This document shows positions 23,690 through 36,829 of a stretch of DNA of 64,000 nt, one piece after another. Made by a program: the position numbers and the translations under genes. A model generated the notes under the pieces. It worked only from the letters and a program-made list of their open reading frames with translations, made no database searches and had not been told where the DNA came from. Within the stretch, counting starts at the first letter, position 1; each line of letters starts with the position of its first letter. The stretch comes from Chionis minor (taxonomy: Eukaryota; Chordata; Aves; Charadriiformes; Chionididae): contig VZSF01000874.1 of the NCBI GenBank assembly GCA_013398295.1, forward strand, positions 186,001 through 250,000, written 5' to 3'.

Positions 23690-26600
23690 GTAGTCTAGTT
23701 TCTCCTAAACTCATAAATCTCTCTCTATCCCTCCTCTCCTTGAAGAGCGAAGTGGGGGAGAGCATCTGTCGTTCGCCTTGGCCAATCTGGCTCAAACCAC
23801 AACATACAGTTACAGCTAGCCTTGGGTCTCATAACTGATTAAAAATAATTAATCAGGCAGTAGAGACATTCTAACTTTAAAAAAAATAGTCTTTGTTATT
23901 CTTGCCATCCAGTTCAGAGGGTCCCAGAAGCTGAGGAAGGGAGTGAAGTACAAACTACTAGCTGTCTCCTCCAAATATTAGTCCAAAGCGTCCTCAAAAG
24001 GAAATAAACACGTCTTGTGCTGCTGAATGCCCTGGGAGGAAGAGAAGCCGGAGCTGCCTGAGAGCAGTTTATATTTTCTGCAGGACGTTCGTTGCAGCCC
24101 CACGTGACTTGCTCACCGGGTATTCATAAACTGCTCAATTTATGAAGTTTTATTGAAATATGAGCCTGCAGCTCCTTCAAGGAACCCATTGTTTTGCTAT
24201 TTCTGAGGCTCTGTCAGGAGTGAAATCTGACCAGTGGTGTCCGTCATGCCAGACTGTGTATCCGTGTTACATCCGATGCAACTGCAATAAACCAGCGCAG
24301 CAGAGCTGTGGGGTCAGAGTTAAGGCTTTGGGAGAGGCGTGTGTAATTTCAGAGGAGTGAGGGGGGCTTTCATATTTCCCAGGAGGTAATTGGGGTCCAT
24401 GGTGCACGAGGGCAACTTGTTCTTGCATTTGAAGGCCTTCAGCAGGGAGTAATGGCATGTGATTGGTGTGTGTGCAAATAAATACGCACTTCACCTTGCT
24501 GTTGGGATCCCAGGAAATGAGGGAAAGGTGACTCCTGAAGCTGATGCATTCTTTGCTCATGTCCAAGACAAAGTGAATGGGAATTTAATCTGCAGGTACT
24601 TCTCTCAGAAGTGATCAAATTAGTAAATGCATTAAGCAGACAAACAGCAGCGACAACCCCCTAAGCCCAAATGTGTCTTGATCAAAGAGCAAGTGTTGAT
24701 AATGCTGTGATGGAACTCATTAGGCTGCTGACTGGGAGGAAATTGGTCCTTTTTTGTTGTTATATTGACCAGATCTTCTAAGTCTATTAATTCCTTAGAG
24801 CTGTGCTTGGTTAACACTTAGAGCACCGCAGGACCTATTCTTTGAGAAACAACCTCAGTAAAGCCACAGATGCAACCACACAGAGATAAATGAAACAGGA
24901 ATTGAAGCTACACAAATGCGCTATGTTTCTTCTAGCAAAAGTGAGGTGAAAAATCATTAGTTAGTTCTCAGAGCAAAACTTAAGCAGAAAGCTCAAGGGG
25001 ACAGGTAGGGGAAGAGACGTTCTTTCTAGGCTCGTTCCTCTCACACCCCAGAGATAGGAGAGCAGCAGAGTAGCACTGCCTGTTTCAGCTGGCTAAAGAC
25101 CCATCCCAGCTAGTTTGCTCTGTTTTTCATTTGGGAATGATTTAGTTTTGATCCTTTGCTTTCCTTTCCTGATATCTCCTAGCCACCACCAAATATGAGT
25201 TGCGAACAGTGTAATCTCCACGTAAGTGTTTGACAGAAGCATGCAGGTGACATCCTGAAGACCATCACCAGACTGAAGCGATCGTCATCCCACTCCTGCC
25301 CACCCAGGGTTCTTTAGTAGTCCTCAGGACTCCTGCAAACAATATCCAAACTACACAAATGCCGTGTCACTTTTCCTTCCTGATTACGCAAAAGTATACA
25401 CTTGTACAGATAAACTTACACCAGCTGATTACTGTGGGATTGACCTCCAGCCAGAGGGAGGGAACATCTGGAGGATAATAATTTTAGTCTCAGCTGCCCT
25501 CACTGGGAATGGGAAGAAGCTTTAGCGTGCTCTTCTGAAAGGCAGAGGACAGAAACTTGCTTTGTTTTGCAGGCGCCAGCCTTCTAAGCAGTGTGCACTG
25601 TGAGGAGGTCTGCAAGATCACGGATGAATGAAAATCTGAGCAGGAGTTGTTGGATGCTGAAGGGCAGAGCAAGGGTCTGGAGTACACAGCAGAGGAATAC
25701 AGAAATGTGTGAGAACTGCCCAGTGCGTGCTAACCACAGGCCAGGTAGTGCATCCCCTACTCCCTTCTTCCCACTAAACTTTCAGATGAACATTTGCAAA
25801 AAAAAAGGCTTTTCTTTGCTGTCAAAGCAGAAAATCTTCAAAAGTTCCTCAGAGATACAGGAATAAACGTGACACTGGCTTTCAGCAGAGCTTCCTCCAA
25901 GCTTTTGAAATCCCAGCCTGCTTGCCTGGTGTATTCATACAACCTGTATGACTGCAGCATCTGAGCACCTTGCCGTCTTTCACGCATTAAACTTCCCAGC
26001 ACCTCTGCTAAGCAGCCCAGCTGTAACAGCTCTGGTTTATAGCAAGCGATGAGCGGCAGTGCAGAGACCAAAGGCTAGAGCCACAAAAAGACACAGACAC
26101 TGCGTTGCCCAGCACCATGAAATGTAACATGGATCTGGCAGCACATACAGCCCGAGGCCAGCTGCTTTTACAGTATATGGGGAGGCTCAGGACTGTACAC
26201 GGACAAGAAACTGTCGTTGCAGTGCCTCACAGGGACTGCAATGTGTGGGGCAGCAGGAGGCATGTCACCACACTGGGAGGGTTCAAGGACATCTGAGGGA
26301 AGCAAAGGCTCATCCCCAGTTTCAAACAAACCTTTCTGTACACATAGCGAAGTCCTTCTGAAGCCATCTTAACTCCTCACTGCTCGGTTTTGTTAAAAAG
26401 CTCCTTCCAGATGCCATTCCTCGGGTGGCCGGACAATTTCTCATCACCAATTTTTTTCTACTATCAGCATTTTCATTTAACCTAAATAGTTCTTTTCTTT
26501 CCCTATGGATTCACATCATTAATTTTTCAAGAAGGCCCTGCTTTCTTCATGTCATTAAGCCAAACAAGTAATTCTCAGTCTCCACATGGACGATAGGGTT

Positions 26601-29600
26601 CCCATTGCCTTGATCACCCTTAGAGCCTTTCACATCTGTTCCAGTTTATCTTTTATCAAAACACAGCTGATCAGAGCTGGAAATAACTTTCTAAACAAAA
26701 TCATACGTAAAGCTTTGCATAGCGGTGCTAATGCTTCCCATCTCTACTGGAAAGCTGTTGTTTGTCTCATCCTAAAACTTGACTAGATCTTTTTAGCCCA
26801 CATTTTGTCTGCAGCTGGTAGCTCTTCTGCAGCTGGGCTCAGTTGCTGTGACTGCTCAGGAGGCAAAAGAGGTCCAGCACACCTCGCTTATTGTTGTATG
26901 TTTATCAGTCCCGTGATCAGCACGTACTTCATACTTAACTTTCGGTGCTTTTCCCACTTCAGTCTTTTGTGAGAAGTGTCTGTGGGCACCATAGGAAGAA
27001 AAGGGAGGGAAAACCACCCCCTCTTTTTTGACTATCTCACCTATCAACAGGAGCCAAAAATAATGAAGAGGCTCAAACCTGTCTCCCCCAAGTTTGAGGC
27101 TTTTGCTCATGGGTGCCCTTCCTTTCTGAACGCACAAAAGATTTTTCTGAAGGCGCAGGGACATCAAAGCTACTTTGCTGCTCTGTGAGACCCCATCCCT
27201 TCTCCCCTGTCCTCACTTTGTAAGGAAGGTGCTGGGAGGGAATATACTCTTGGCCTTCCTGATTCACTGGACCATGGTGCTGAAAAGAGTGTCTCTGCAT
27301 ATTTTGGGCAGGTTCCACTGAAGTAGACAACAGAGCCAGCCCCACTTCCTTTATTTATTTTTTTTCTTAACCAGTGTTATTGGAGCTTTCTTACTAATTA
27401 GCAAATAGCAAAGGACAGTCTTGTGCTTTTGAAGTGCATATGGTCTACACTCAGAGCAATTTCTAGCGCGCAGAGGCAATTACTCCAAGGAATATGCCCA
27501 AGTGCAGTAAGAAACAGTTCCCTGGACCTCCCTGTCACCTGCTGCATCTAACTGGCTGGGCACTTAATCTCTTTTCTCATTAATATAATTCTCTATGGGA
27601 ACCATAATCCAGTTTTAAATACCTTTCATAACCTTCTGGGATATGTACCCAAGCACTTTATGAAACTTTAAAACACTAAGAAAAGGGCAGTGTTACAAAA
27701 GGAATACTGAAGCTGCTGTGGTGCCTGTGCTTCTGAGGTTAAAAGAAAACAAGCAAAAAGTAAACACAACAGAGGAAGCACAAACTAAAAAGTAATGAAC
27801 ATGCTGAGGTACAGTTTGAGGGAGGTATGAAGCAAGCACACTGTAATTGTTCACCTTAGTTCTTACTGCAAGAAACTTGTAACACTGAGAAGCGTCTTTG
27901 ATCTGAACAAGGGAACAAGTTTTTTTGACACAAAGTAAAATAAGTGTACTTGGAGAGAGACATATCCTGCACCTCTGGCATAATTATGAAAACGTAATCA
28001 AAATGGAGCTCTCGGTGAGCTACAGGCATCTTTGATGGGATTTGCGCAAGGAAGTGACTGGACAAGCTCTGGGAAGCTGTGAGCCTGGACCTTACTACAC
28101 TTGTGATGTATCGTGGTCTCTGAACTGTCATCAGCATTTCGAAAAAAGAAAAGGTCTAGGTCTAAGCAGAGATGATTATGCAGAAAACACGTTTAGAACT
28201 TATTTTGAAGTTGGTCCAAGTTTTACGTCATACCATTTCTCGACCACAGAGAAACTTCTCGACCAAAGCATTGCTTTGGAATGACAATTGAAAAGGAAAC
28301 TACCTTTTCTAGTAAAAAGCCAAACTTCTGTTCATATGAACTGTTTGAAATGACCTATGAAGGAACCATGTGCCTTATATTTCTGGGACTGCAGTAACCA
28401 GGAACATCCCATGACTGACTGCATCAAAGTTTCATTCAGGATAAAAAAAAGATCCGACCTCTTCCAATAGGTAAGAGATGTTTTGACAAGACTTTCTGTT
28501 CTGTCTGCTGGGGGAAAACCTGAATTTGTCAACTACAGCTGCAGAAACTGAGCCCGGGTAGGTCACCATTACTGTTTCTTCTTCCACTGGTCTTCCTATG
28601 TGTACCATAGGCTTACCATGGTTGTTGCTGTTATCAGAAATGGCAATCACAAGATGTGATATGCCACTATCTACACAAACAGGAAGAAAACACTAGCACA
28701 TCAGATACATCCCCCTTTAAGGCAATGAGTATCAGGAGTGATGAAAAACACCAGATCCATCAGTCGTGCTGGTGTTCCCATCTGCCAGGCACCATGAAGC
28801 TATTAGTGACTGAGAAACAGTCAGTGTCACATCCTTAAATTACCGTGTCATGGGGGCCTTCAGTAACACCCCGTAAAAGGCCCTCAGAAATCTTTCCCCA
28901 AACTCTCAAGAATGTGACAGAAAAGGCTTGTCCTCAGCGAGGCCCCAAGATAGCCCAGCACATCATAAAAAATGCAGTTCCTAACTTGCCACATCCCATT
29001 CTGTTACAGATACAGATGCAGCCATACGCACACATCTGGCCATGAGTGCGTGACAGCTGTCACCTCTCCAGCTGTTGCCCTGGGACAGTAAGCTCTGCAC
29101 CACAGCATGCAAGATTCAGTGGCTTCATGGGAAAAGAAAATAGCTGGAGTTGCAAAGCAGTGGGATTCAGCAAAAGCAACTTGCTTTTTCAATGCTCATC
29201 ACCACTTCCAGTGTCTCACCATAAGAGTAGCAAATAGATGAAATGAAAACAAGGGAACAGTCCGAGGTTCCCACATACACTTCAAATTTCTGGCCACCAG
29301 ATTCACAGAAGCAGCAATACAAGTGGTATGAATTATGCTCACAAGCGTTACTCATTTTTCTGGGTGTAAAAAGCCCTATTTTTTAAATTCAAATACGGAG
29401 GGAATCAGCAATACACTACATGCAAAATAAATTAGTGGTTCATCCCCAGACCAAGCAGGCCATAGCTGTGACTGCCCAGTTTTTGTTCCTATCTGGTTTT
29501 GGTCTCCATGACTCATAAACCTAGCAGATGATTTCTCTAAAACCACAGCCGTTGGCCCTTTCATCTACTTCTTCCCAGCTGATCTTCAGCTCATTTAGGT

Positions 29601-31673
29601 CTTTGTTAATGTTTTTTTGTTGACACAATGCTCTTGGTCATTCATGGCCTCTCTTTCCAAACATTTTCTGGACCCGTGTTGGCCGCAAGACCCTGCGGAC
29701 CCCCGAAGCTTTCCACTTCACTGTGTGCCTGACCTAACCAGCTTTCCTACCATAGCTTACTGGCTGTGGTCCAGCTCTCAGACATTTCCAGACCTGTAAC
29801 CCAGCATGTTCTCTCAGCTCTTGTCCTCTGTCAACATTATGAGACAAACTGAACAGTTTTAACTCTTGCCATCCGTATCCTTTTCCACCAGAAAGCAGTG
29901 TTGGTACTTTGCCACTTCAATGTTTTACCTGTTGAAGGGTTTTCACCAGTTTCTCTCCTCAACCTTTCCACTGGCCTTTCCATTGTTGCCATACCAGTAC
30001 AGGCTCACCAAGAAAATTAAATTCCTTCTGACCTTTACTGCTTCTTGTTGAGCTGCATCTGATGTTCTCCACCAGTGAAAAGCAAACAAGACTTATCCAG
30101 GCCTCCTTCCGGCGTTGGACACTGCTTGGCACCTTTGCCTGTGTGCCAGGAGTAGGTGCTGCAAGGTGTTTACATCCAGGGCTCCTGCCACCAGCTGACA
30201 CCACCCCAGTGCTGCTGCCTGAAGCATCCCTATCCCACCCAAAAAAGAAGACGCAATTGCTATCACCTATACTGAATTTCTGTCACTGCCTTAAAGCAAG
30301 GTCCTGGTTTTGGGATGGAGTTTTACACCACTTTCACCATTGGTGTAGAGTTGCACTTTTTTTTTTCTATTTCTTCTGACATCTCCCAGGTGCTATAACC
30401 TTCCCTGGGCTCTCTCCAGACCACAACTATGAGGAAACCATTGCCAAGGTGGTACGGCTCATGTTTGGCCCTGGCTCTCCAGTGCATTTTGTGGAGTCTC
30501 TGCCAGCATCCATGTTTGCCCGATACACGACCTCCCATCTCTGAAGCCTTCTCATCTACCCCCATTGGCAGCCACTGTCCCTTTCTATAGAGCCAAGCTT
30601 GTCTTGCTGGTTGGAGATCTCCCTAGAATTAGTCATGTAACCAAGACATTCCCAGTTATTCTTATTGCAGTTAGTATATGTGCCTCTGGCCTGGCCAAGC
30701 CACAGCGCTCTCCACTGCAGAAGACGCCCCTCTGGGACCAACTGTTGTTTTCTTGTTGACTTGCACCACAGTTCTACGAACATGATTTTGCCCCAAGGAG
30801 GTCTCAAGAGCAAAAGCTGGTATGTTTTGTACAGGACAGCTGACCTCAGCAAACAGTTGTGGTAAGGATCATGCCCAGAGCACCAGTTTTACCTTTAATT
30901 TATTGCCTTTCTCAGTTTGTATCAAAATGCAAAGCGGGATTGTGGGAGAACACAGTGAAAAATAATACTTCAAAAAAATTTCAGCATGAAAAGGTTGCTA
31001 CATGTTTCTGGCACAGGAATCTGAATTAGAAAACTTCAAATATGTAAACAACCCCAAAATGCTACAAAAGATCAGTCCGATCATATCTGCCACATGACTG
31101 ACTTTATTATAGCTGGAAGCCATACAGGTACTGAACTTGGATTTTTTTTAATACTTTCAGATATTTTGTGAGCTTCAGAAGGGAATGCTTGGCATAAATA
31201 CTGCTTGCAAAAGGGCTTTTCAGCAAATGTATTAATCCTGTGGGATCTGCCAAAATGAAAAATCCATCTATCTTTCCACAGATTTTCTGTATCTTTTGGC
31301 ATGTTCATACAATAGGAAAAATTTGGGGGGTTTTAATTACGATTATTATTTTGGAAGCTCTGTAGCGCTCTCAAGGCTTTAATCCTGGTAGCTGAATTGT
31401 GCAGTGAAACCACTGACCTGTGTACTGGTTGCAAACTAGACTTACAGAGGGCTTGATAAAACATTTCTCTCTGCAAAGCCCTGAAGGTGACAGCAGGTTT
31501 GGGTCCAGGTGCTGGGCTGTGGTTTCCCATTGAGGACATGGAAAACAAGGAACCAGCTCCGGTTTTCACACTGGGACCCTTCCCATGCCAGGACCCGCAG
31601 CCAGGACAGAGGGAGGCTGAGGCTCCCTCGGGGTCAAGAGAGGAGCTCCCCTGAGTCAAGCATCCCCACCGAA

Positions 31674-31715
31674 TCCCGTCCCGTCCCATCCCATCCCATC
31701 CCATCCCATCCCCAC
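31674..31715 (+). repeat. (CCCAT/CCCGT)n pentanucleotide repeat
   Basis: About eight units of TCCCR(T) are read on the plus strand. The minus strand therefore has regularly spaced GGG blocks and fits a quadruplex pattern. Confidence 0.88.
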
Positions 31716-32924
31716 CACTGCTTCCAGAGCTGACACGCTGCAAACTGCCTTGGCTAGGCTCATGGCACTGGTTTCCTCTGGCGATGCCTGAAGTTTTGTT
31801 TCTCAGTTCAGTGGTAATGACATGTTTGCCGTAGGATGTAAAAATAGAAATGTATGGAGATGGTAATCCCTCCCTGAAAGCCTGGCCAGTGTTACTTAGG
31901 GAATGGATAAACATACAAGCACCCCCATCACACTTTCTTGCATGTTTTTCATCATCTTTAGCTGTACTTACGCTGCAAGTTCAGGGTGACGAAGTCTGAG
32001 AGGCAGTTGCAAGAAAAAAAATACATCAAGGGTTTTGTTTAAACAGGTTTTTGTGTTAAAGAAATTGTGTCAGTTTGGAAATCTTACATCTGCATGAAAG
32101 TATTTTTAGCTACCATTGCTACAAGCCCTGTCTTAAGTCTGGAGCTAAAACCAGATCCCAGCAAACAAACCATAGTGTAATCCCTCTCTTCCAATGCATT
32201 TACCTGAATGAATCTCTGGCATTTGGCACACTGGCAAAAACTTGTCACTTTTCTCTCAGGTGTATTTTTTCACACAAGTAAAAGGAAGAGAACAACAACA
32301 AAAAAATAACAGAAGCAAAAAAACATGATGGTGAAAAAAAAATGGTTGGGGGGGGTTCAGGCTGATACAGAGGAACTAAAACCAACTTCATTCTTTTAAA
32401 CACAGATCTGTGTGTCAGGTCCACATCAAAGAATTAATTTAGTTCATTGCTGGCCAGGTTTTTAGATGTTCTTCACATAAATCACTGGAGAAGCATCTTC
32501 CAACAGTGATATAATAAGCAAGGAAAGGGGAAGGAAGGGAATTAACCTGAGCCTTGGTAATAGGTGCAAACTTCATACCAGCAAAAAATACAGTCAGTCA
32601 GGTAGTATATTGAGGTTGAGTATATATAATACAGATATATACCAGCATACAATGTTTACTGACAGTACCGTGGCAAGCTTGAACTAGAAATGCAAGTGAT
32701 GAGGTGGTTTTTAAGGTGATCAGGCTGACAGTGCTGAGGGAGAAGCTCCTCAGCTGTTCCCTGGTGTCCCTGTGCCTCCCGCTGCAATGGACCCCTGGCT
32801 GTGGAGGCGGGTGAGGGTCACACCCTGCTCATTGCATGTCCAGCAACATTTCCAGTGGCGTTGCAACCCTAACAGCAAGTAAGCCGGGGACTGCAGTTTG
32901 GGCTGGATAATGGCCATTTGTTCC

Positions 32925-32939
32925 CAGCCCCCTGGTAGA
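32925..32939 (-). promoter_or_regulatory. candidate CTCF-like motif
   Basis: On the minus strand the site reads CTACCAGGGGGCTGG, close to the CTCF core consensus CCASYAGRKGGCRS. A motif match alone does not show binding. Confidence 0.3.
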
Positions 32940-33097
32940 GCCGGGCTGTTTCCTGCTCTTGACACCACGGCATGGCGTTACCTGCCTGCTCAGCACCAGC
33001 CTCTGCCCCGTAGCCGAGCAAACAAGAGCTACTGCAGGCACTGGCATGGACTTGTCACCCCTCCCAAAACACCCCATGTGCCAGCTCTGGATGAGCT

Positions 33098-33907
33098 GAT
33101 AGATGAAGGGATGGAGTGTACCCTCAGCAAGTTTGCTGAGGACACAAACCTGGGAGGGGTGGCTGACATCCTGGAAGGCTGTGCTGCCATTCAGCGCGAA
33201 CTGGACAGGCTGGAGAGTTGGGCAGAGAGAAACGTAGTGAAATTCAGCAAAGGCCAGTGTAGGGTACCGTACCTGGGGAGGAAAAACCTTGTACACCAGT
33301 ACCGGCTAGGGGCTGACCTGCTGCAAAGCAGCTCTGCAGAGAGGGACCTGGGAGTCCTGGTGGACAACAGGATGACCATGAGCCAGCAATGTGCCCTTGT
33401 GGCCAAGAAGGCCAATGGCATCCTGGGGTGCATCAGGAAGAGTGTGGCAAGCAGGTCGACAGAGGTCATCCTCCCCCTCTGCTCTGCCCTGGTGAGACTT
33501 CATCTGGAGTACTGTGTCCAGTTCTGGGCTCCTCAATTCAAGGACAGGGAAGTGCTGGAGAGGGTACAGCATTAGGGGTCTGGAGCATCTTTCTTACAGG
33601 GAAAGGCTGAGGGAGTTTGGTCTTTTTAGTCTGGAGAAGACTGAGGGGGGATCTCATCAATGCTTGTAAGCACTTAAAGAGAGGGTGCCAGGAGGAGGGG
33701 GCCAGTCTTTTTTCAGTGTTGCCCAGTGACAGGACAAGCTGTAACAGGCACAAACTTGAACATAGGAAGTTCCATCTGAACATGAGGAGGAACTTCTTTA
33801 CTTTGAGGGTGGCAGAGCACTGGAACAGGCCCATAGAGCTGGTGGAGTCTCTGACTCTGGAGACATTCAAACCCCACCTGGACGCCATCCTGTGCAACCT
33901 GCTGTAG
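33098..33907 (+). pseudogene. CR1 ORF2 remnant (RT end plus C-terminal tail)
   Basis: The first open segment runs to a TAG at 33573-33575. It carries the end of the reverse transcriptase: [10 protein letters not shown] at about 33129, where CR1 normally has the catalytic FADD box (here FAED), then [13 protein letters not shown] and the [15 protein letters not shown] block. Just after 33572, roughly 16 nt present in intact copies (encoding the Arg-Arg-Ala-Thr-Lys region) are missing. A second break at about 33641 is a 5-bp deletion in an AGAAG direct repeat, judged against the copy at position 1. The last part (33617-33907, another frame) ends in NLL and a stop. This copy cannot make a working enzyme. 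Confidence 0.88.
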
Positions 33908-33988
33908 GTGGACCTGCTCTGACAGGGGGGTTGGGCCAGATGATCTCCAGAGGTCCCTTCCAGTCCCTGTGGTTCTGTGATTTTGTGA
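33098..33988 (+). mobile_element. CR1 LINE, 5'-truncated and frameshifted
   Basis: The copy begins inside the reverse-transcriptase domain and runs through the ORF2 C-terminus to the CR1 3' end (GGTCCCTTCCAG, then GGTTCTGTGATTTTGTG). Severe 5' truncation is normal for CR1. Compared with the copy at 1-427 it is a close relative, and both share the wording of the tail from LINA to NLL. The non-CR1 sequence before 33098 has no recognisable origin, and the exact 5' junction is approximate. Confidence 0.93.
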
Positions 33989-34831
33989 TAGTGCCCCGGT
34001 CACAGCCTGCTGTACCCCTGAGCACCTCACCACTGCCTTCGTGGAGGTTTGCACTCTTTCATGGGCTGGCAGCTCTTCCCAGGTACGTGATGGAGCTGGG
34101 GCCCCTGTATCCCTGTGGCATGCCTATGGCCGGTTTATTTCCATGTTTCATATCCCAGACCTGTGAGGTCCTGCGCCAAACCTCGACAGCTCTCCAGTCC
34201 AGAACCCAAACACATAGCACCATGGTCTGTCTGTCCATCTCACAGCTGCCATCACTGGACTCCCCTTGGTTTGATGATAACAGTCGGGACCAAAAAGCTT
34301 TCCAAGACTTTCTCCTCCTATTTATACTGCCTGAAACAGTGTTTTTTGCACAGAAATGTGACATCCCCAGACCATGGCAGACAAAAGGCAGAGCTGCAGT
34401 TACAAGAGGAACAAAATGAGGAGGAAAACAGAGCAGTCTTGAAAGCAGGGGTCCAGAAGGAATACAGGGACACTAGGAGGGCAGCAGCTTGCTCAGGGAT
34501 CTGCCCACAGATGCCTGCATCCGCTGCGCTGTGAACGCCTCTCTGCCCGGGGCTGCCTTCAACAGCACTCGGACAGGCAACAGAGGGAACCCTGACTGGC
34601 ACTTTGGAGTAGAATAATTATACTCTGGGCTCTGCAAGTGTGGGTTAGCTTTCACTGAAATAAACTGCTTGAATCTATGATGAATATCAACATTGTAGGC
34701 ACAAGGGGCAAGGCAGTAAATTGTAGTAGGATGAAATACCTACATTTAATTATGTCAAATTATATAGAATTTGAGAGAGTTTTTCTGATGCATGCTATTT
34801 AAAGTTACGCCTAAGTGCACTTCCTTGCCTG

Positions 34832-34837
34832 AATAAA
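34832..34837 (+). terminator. possible polyadenylation signal AATAAA
   Basis: AATAAA is followed within 10-40 nt by a G/T-rich stretch (TTTTGTTG, then GATGTGGG and TTTGTAG), which is the usual layout of a cleavage site. Another AATAAA is at 34659-34664. No transcript body can be assigned. Confidence 0.25.
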
Positions 34838-35199
34838 GCAGCTTTTGTTGCAAGATGTGGGCTTGCTTTGTAGTTTATGATTTATAGTCTTCACCACATT
34901 TTGTCACTTTCTTGTTTCTTGAGTGAGATGTTCCTGAACATCTCATTTCAGATAATGGGACACAGCTAGAGTGCCGTACTTTATACAGCCTCTTAAAAAT
35001 GTATGAGCAGTGTTTTGTTGTTTTTTGTTCTACAAGATACTCAAGTATCTCGAGTATGCTCTTCACCAAAGCGTATATGTAACACCCACACACAAGCAGC
35101 CAGTAGTCATTGCTCCACCAGCCCAAAGTTCATGCACTTCTGCACCAGCTGGATGGGGCCAACCCCACCGATCTCCATTCCTGATAATTCTTGATCAAA

Positions 35200-35218
35200 C
35201 CAATCAGGAGTGTATAAA
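35200..35218 (+). promoter_or_regulatory. promoter-like CCAAT and TATAAA pair
   Basis: CCAATCAGG (35200-35208) is followed closely by TATAAA (35213-35218). The spacing is much shorter than in usual promoters, and no ORF or LTR boundary confirms it. Confidence 0.22.
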
Positions 35219-36829
35219 GAGCCCCAGACTGGCCCAGCTGATCTCACCCTTCAGCTCCACATCATTAGCAGCCTCCAGGGTTGAGCACCGGTTTGGGGTG
35301 CTGCCTCAGGAGCCGCATGCCATACAGGTGGGCATGGCCCACTCCCATCATGGTGGGACTTGCAAATTACAAAGCAAGGAGCCTCCGTCTCGGGGCAGAG
35401 AGCCACCTAATCATTTCCATTGTGGGGAGAGGAAATGACCAGCTAGTGAAGCCGAAAGGGTTGCCACCCACACAGCTCAATGGCCCTGGAAAGAGAAGAG
35501 GGCTTATGTGCAAATGAGAGCTTGAAATCATCCTGCCCGATGGGGTCAGCATGTGGGGAGCGTGCAGAGAGCAAGCCTACAGCTGTGGGCCAGTAAGGAC
35601 GCACTGTATGTTGGCAGAGCAGCCAAAATTCTGTTCAGCCTTGGTAAGGAGAACTTTTAGCCAGTGGTGGTGGCTGGGACCTGAACCACTTGTTCGCATG
35701 GAAACGCACATGGAAACACTTCTGGTCCGGTGGTCCTGCCAGCCCGCAGCCCTCGGCACCCTCCCTGGTCCGGAGGGACGCGCTGAGGGGTGGCCGGTCC
35801 CGTGCAAGCCCTGTCGGCGTCTCAGCTGGCACAGCCAGGGCCTGGTGACAAAGCAGCAAGCGCTGGTTTTTTCCAGGTGTACAGGACACAGGACTATATC
35901 GTCCTGGCTTTAGTTCCCAGATACAGCATCAGGTCTCTAAGTTCCCTGACAGGAGGGTGCCAGCCATGAATCGCCTTGTTGCAAGGGACTGCGGCAAGGC
36001 TTGCCTAGCAGATTTCTCAGCATAGCACTGGAGTTACTGAAAGGATTAAAGAGCTTCATAAACAAGTAATAAAAGAACAAACCCCACTTGAATTTAACTA
36101 TTCCCCTTGGTTGAAAAATAAGCACATAAATCCAAAGAACCCATTTGATATCATACCTAGATGAAGGATTATACAGTTTCATCTATAGATATGGACAGAT
36201 GTTACCAGCACAGCAGAAGGAAATAACTGAAACACAAGGATCGTTTGTCCTTAAAAATTAGTCAAATTTGTTGGGAAAAATACTTTAAACTTCAGTCTCA
36301 GGGAGCCAGATTCATTCAAGAACAGCCTCATTCATTTCAGTGAGTGTGTACGGACGCAGACACACTCAAATATCAGTTTGCTTTTGCAGCTATGTTCCAC
36401 CGGGATCATTTTAACCATATCAATAACATGAACATCCTCCTGCCCAAAACAGCAGGCTGAGCACAGGCAGTTCTTGCACTGCCACAAAACGGCTTTGCAA
36501 GAGCAGAGGTAGCATCAGCCTGAGGAGACTGAACTGGTGCGGCAACAGCACAAACCCAGACAAATTTGCGCCAGGCTTCGCTTAACCCACAGCACTACGG
36601 TAGCGAAGGGCTCAGTTAGTGAAGCCCTCAGCAAAACTCTCAGCAATATCACTGCTCGTAACACAAGATGAATCACAGGTTCTCCGCTGAAAGCTAATTA
36701 GATAAAGCGCCGTTTCCCAAAGGCTCACCCGGTGTGTATGACAACACCCCCATCAAAGCCTGAGTGGTTGTTTCAACCTCTTGGTTGTCCTGAGCAGTGA
36801 GTAGAAAGTCTCCAAAACTGCCTCCACCC

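Larger units (their letters stand above)
23084..23804 (+). mobile_element. solo LTR of an ERVL-type (class III) endogenous retrovirus
   Basis: A 721-bp element starts TGTACTGGTTGG and ends CTCAAACCACAACA, the ends typical of avian ERVL LTRs. It has TATAAAA at 23427-23433 and ATTAAA at 23684-23689. A pyrimidine-rich CTCTCTCTATCCCTCCTCTCC region and a GTGGGGGAGAG segment follow, both usual in the U5 of these elements. The flanking 5-mers are CATAG and TACAG, which differ by two transitions, so a 5-bp duplication may have decayed. No internal retroviral sequence borders it, so it is a solo LTR, older than the one at 3.6 kb if the duplication reading is right. Confidence 0.82.
23805..33097. other. 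intergenic DNA, no gene recognised
   Basis: No exon, RNA gene or large repeat could be supported. The longest frame is 193 codons on the minus strand at 31333-31914. It runs through the CCCAT repeat, which it translates as a Gly-Asp/Met-Gly-Trp run, and it looks spurious. Confidence 0.55.

Noticed and set aside
31333..31914. 193-codon minus-strand frame
   Set aside because: It runs through a CCCAT repeat, has no recognised domain or exon signals, and its composition follows the local DNA.
32829..33296. 155-codon minus-strand frame
   Set aside because: Mostly antisense to the CR1 reverse-transcriptase remnant.
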